DNA of 51,196 nucleotides, from contig DGRV01000035.1 of assembly GCA_002391225.1 (NCBI GenBank), forward strand, positions 10,117-61,312, given 5' to 3'. This stretch comes from Christensenella sp. UBA4379. GTDB taxonomy: Bacteria; Bacillota; Clostridia; Christensenellales; Aristaeellaceae. Shown piece after piece: positions 50,911-51,196 of the stretch. The position numbers were made by a program, and so were the translations under genes. Within the stretch, counting starts at the first letter, position 1; every line of letters begins with the position of its first letter. The notes under the pieces were generated by a model. The model did not search any database. It was not told the origin of the DNA and saw only the letters and a program-made list of their open reading frames with translations.

Positions 50911-51196
50911 GAGTAACTATTGAGTAACTATTCAGTCCCCTGAGATCGAAAAGAGTTTGCAATTTGACAATAGGGGGTGATCAGGGGGATTCCTCCCCCT
51001 GATTGTAATCCGCAGCGGGTTGCGAAGGCCTGGAAAACTGTCCGGTGGACAGTTTTCACTGAGCAACGGGCCGGCAGGCCCTGGACAATGTACGCCGCGA
51101 GGAGCATTTTTGCGGAGCAGAATATGCCTTAGGAAGTGAAGACAACTTCACTTCTGCGGGAGCAAAAATGCGTTCCTTGCGGATTTGCCGCCCGGG
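50911..51196. repeat. Gene-free, hairpin-dense region at the right edge
   Basis: No convincing gene. It contains a tandem 11-mer GAGTAACTATT (50911-50932), and perfect hairpins at 50980-51003 (ATCAGGGGGA arms), 51034-51056 (AAAACTGTCC arms), 51068-51081 (GGGCC arms) and 51133-51154 (GAAGTGAAG arms). GCATTTTTGC at 51104-51113 is complementary to 51162-51171, closing a larger imperfect stem around the last hairpin. It may be a repeat element, the end of a mobile element or a structured RNA; the window stops inside it. Confidence 0.6.

Overview
The window looks like chromosomal DNA from a GC-rich, anaerobic Gram-positive (Firmicutes/Clostridia-type) bacterium. The evidence is as follows: the F-type ATP synthase operon has upp in front of it; there is an L20-leader-controlled infC-rpmI-rplT operon and a terminator-type FMN riboswitch; ribosome binding sites are strong AGGAGG and promoters are sigma-A-like (TTGACA-17-TATAAT); many exported proteins carry Sec or lipoprotein signals; and flavin-based secreted reductases and nickel-pincer (Lar) genes are present. 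Placement below class is a guess; the secreted Ig/FnIII and SH3-like proteins fit uncultured gut or rumen Clostridia. No IS element, prophage, CRISPR array or rRNA was seen.

Layout. 1-4112 (minus strand): upp-atpI-atpB-atpE-atpF-atpH-atpA, the last running off the left edge. The c subunit carries Glu at both ion-site positions, which points to Na+ coupling. 4250-8400 (plus): purB behind a leader with an intrinsic terminator, then nadK, then a membrane-anchored unknown protein and murI. 8400-15000: three exported proteins, namely a 1325-residue Ig-like/FnIII protein, an unknown lipoprotein-like protein, and a protein with two almost identical SH3-like repeats. 15186-18080: an NMT1-type binding protein, its permease without an ATPase, and an SDR-type dehydratase/epimerase. 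18155-18305: tRNA-Trp.

18372-25893 is the most unusual region. An FMN riboswitch with its own promoter and terminator stands directly in front of a CUT1 (sugar-type) ABC transporter (two permeases and a binding protein), followed by a TIM-barrel isomerase and a macrodomain protein with a C-terminal HTH-like module. Next come a small HD (SpoT-like) protein, a perfect 46-bp palindrome, a vWA protein and an alpha/beta hydrolase. Known FMN riboswitches control riboflavin synthesis or flavin-vitamin uptake, so this cluster is a candidate new flavin-related uptake and processing system. At 47318-50815 the same window encodes an exported protein made of two tandem copies of [FMN-binding flavinylation domain + fumarate-reductase-like FAD domain], which would have a high demand for flavin.

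25907-31036 (minus): infC-rpmI-rplT with an L20-type attenuator and a non-AUG (AUC) infC start, and the complete dTDP-rhamnose operon rfbBDCA. 31148-34517: a self-cleaving XRE-S24 repressor, a Y-family polymerase, a YolD-like protein and a SLOG-family protein, which look like a private SOS-type cassette. 34530-34710 holds heptamer repeats with inverted arms. 35402-40139: a DUF308 membrane protein, a structured leader RNA with terminator before an exported 5'-nucleotidase C-terminal-domain protein, and a MoxR/DUF58/lipoprotein set. 40136-44854: a DUF3842 protein, an ECF S component, LarC, a LarA-like enzyme and an aminotransferase. 44885-47259: an amino-acid ABC transporter with an ArgR-like dyad on its promoter. 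50886-51196 has no gene but is dense in inverted repeats.
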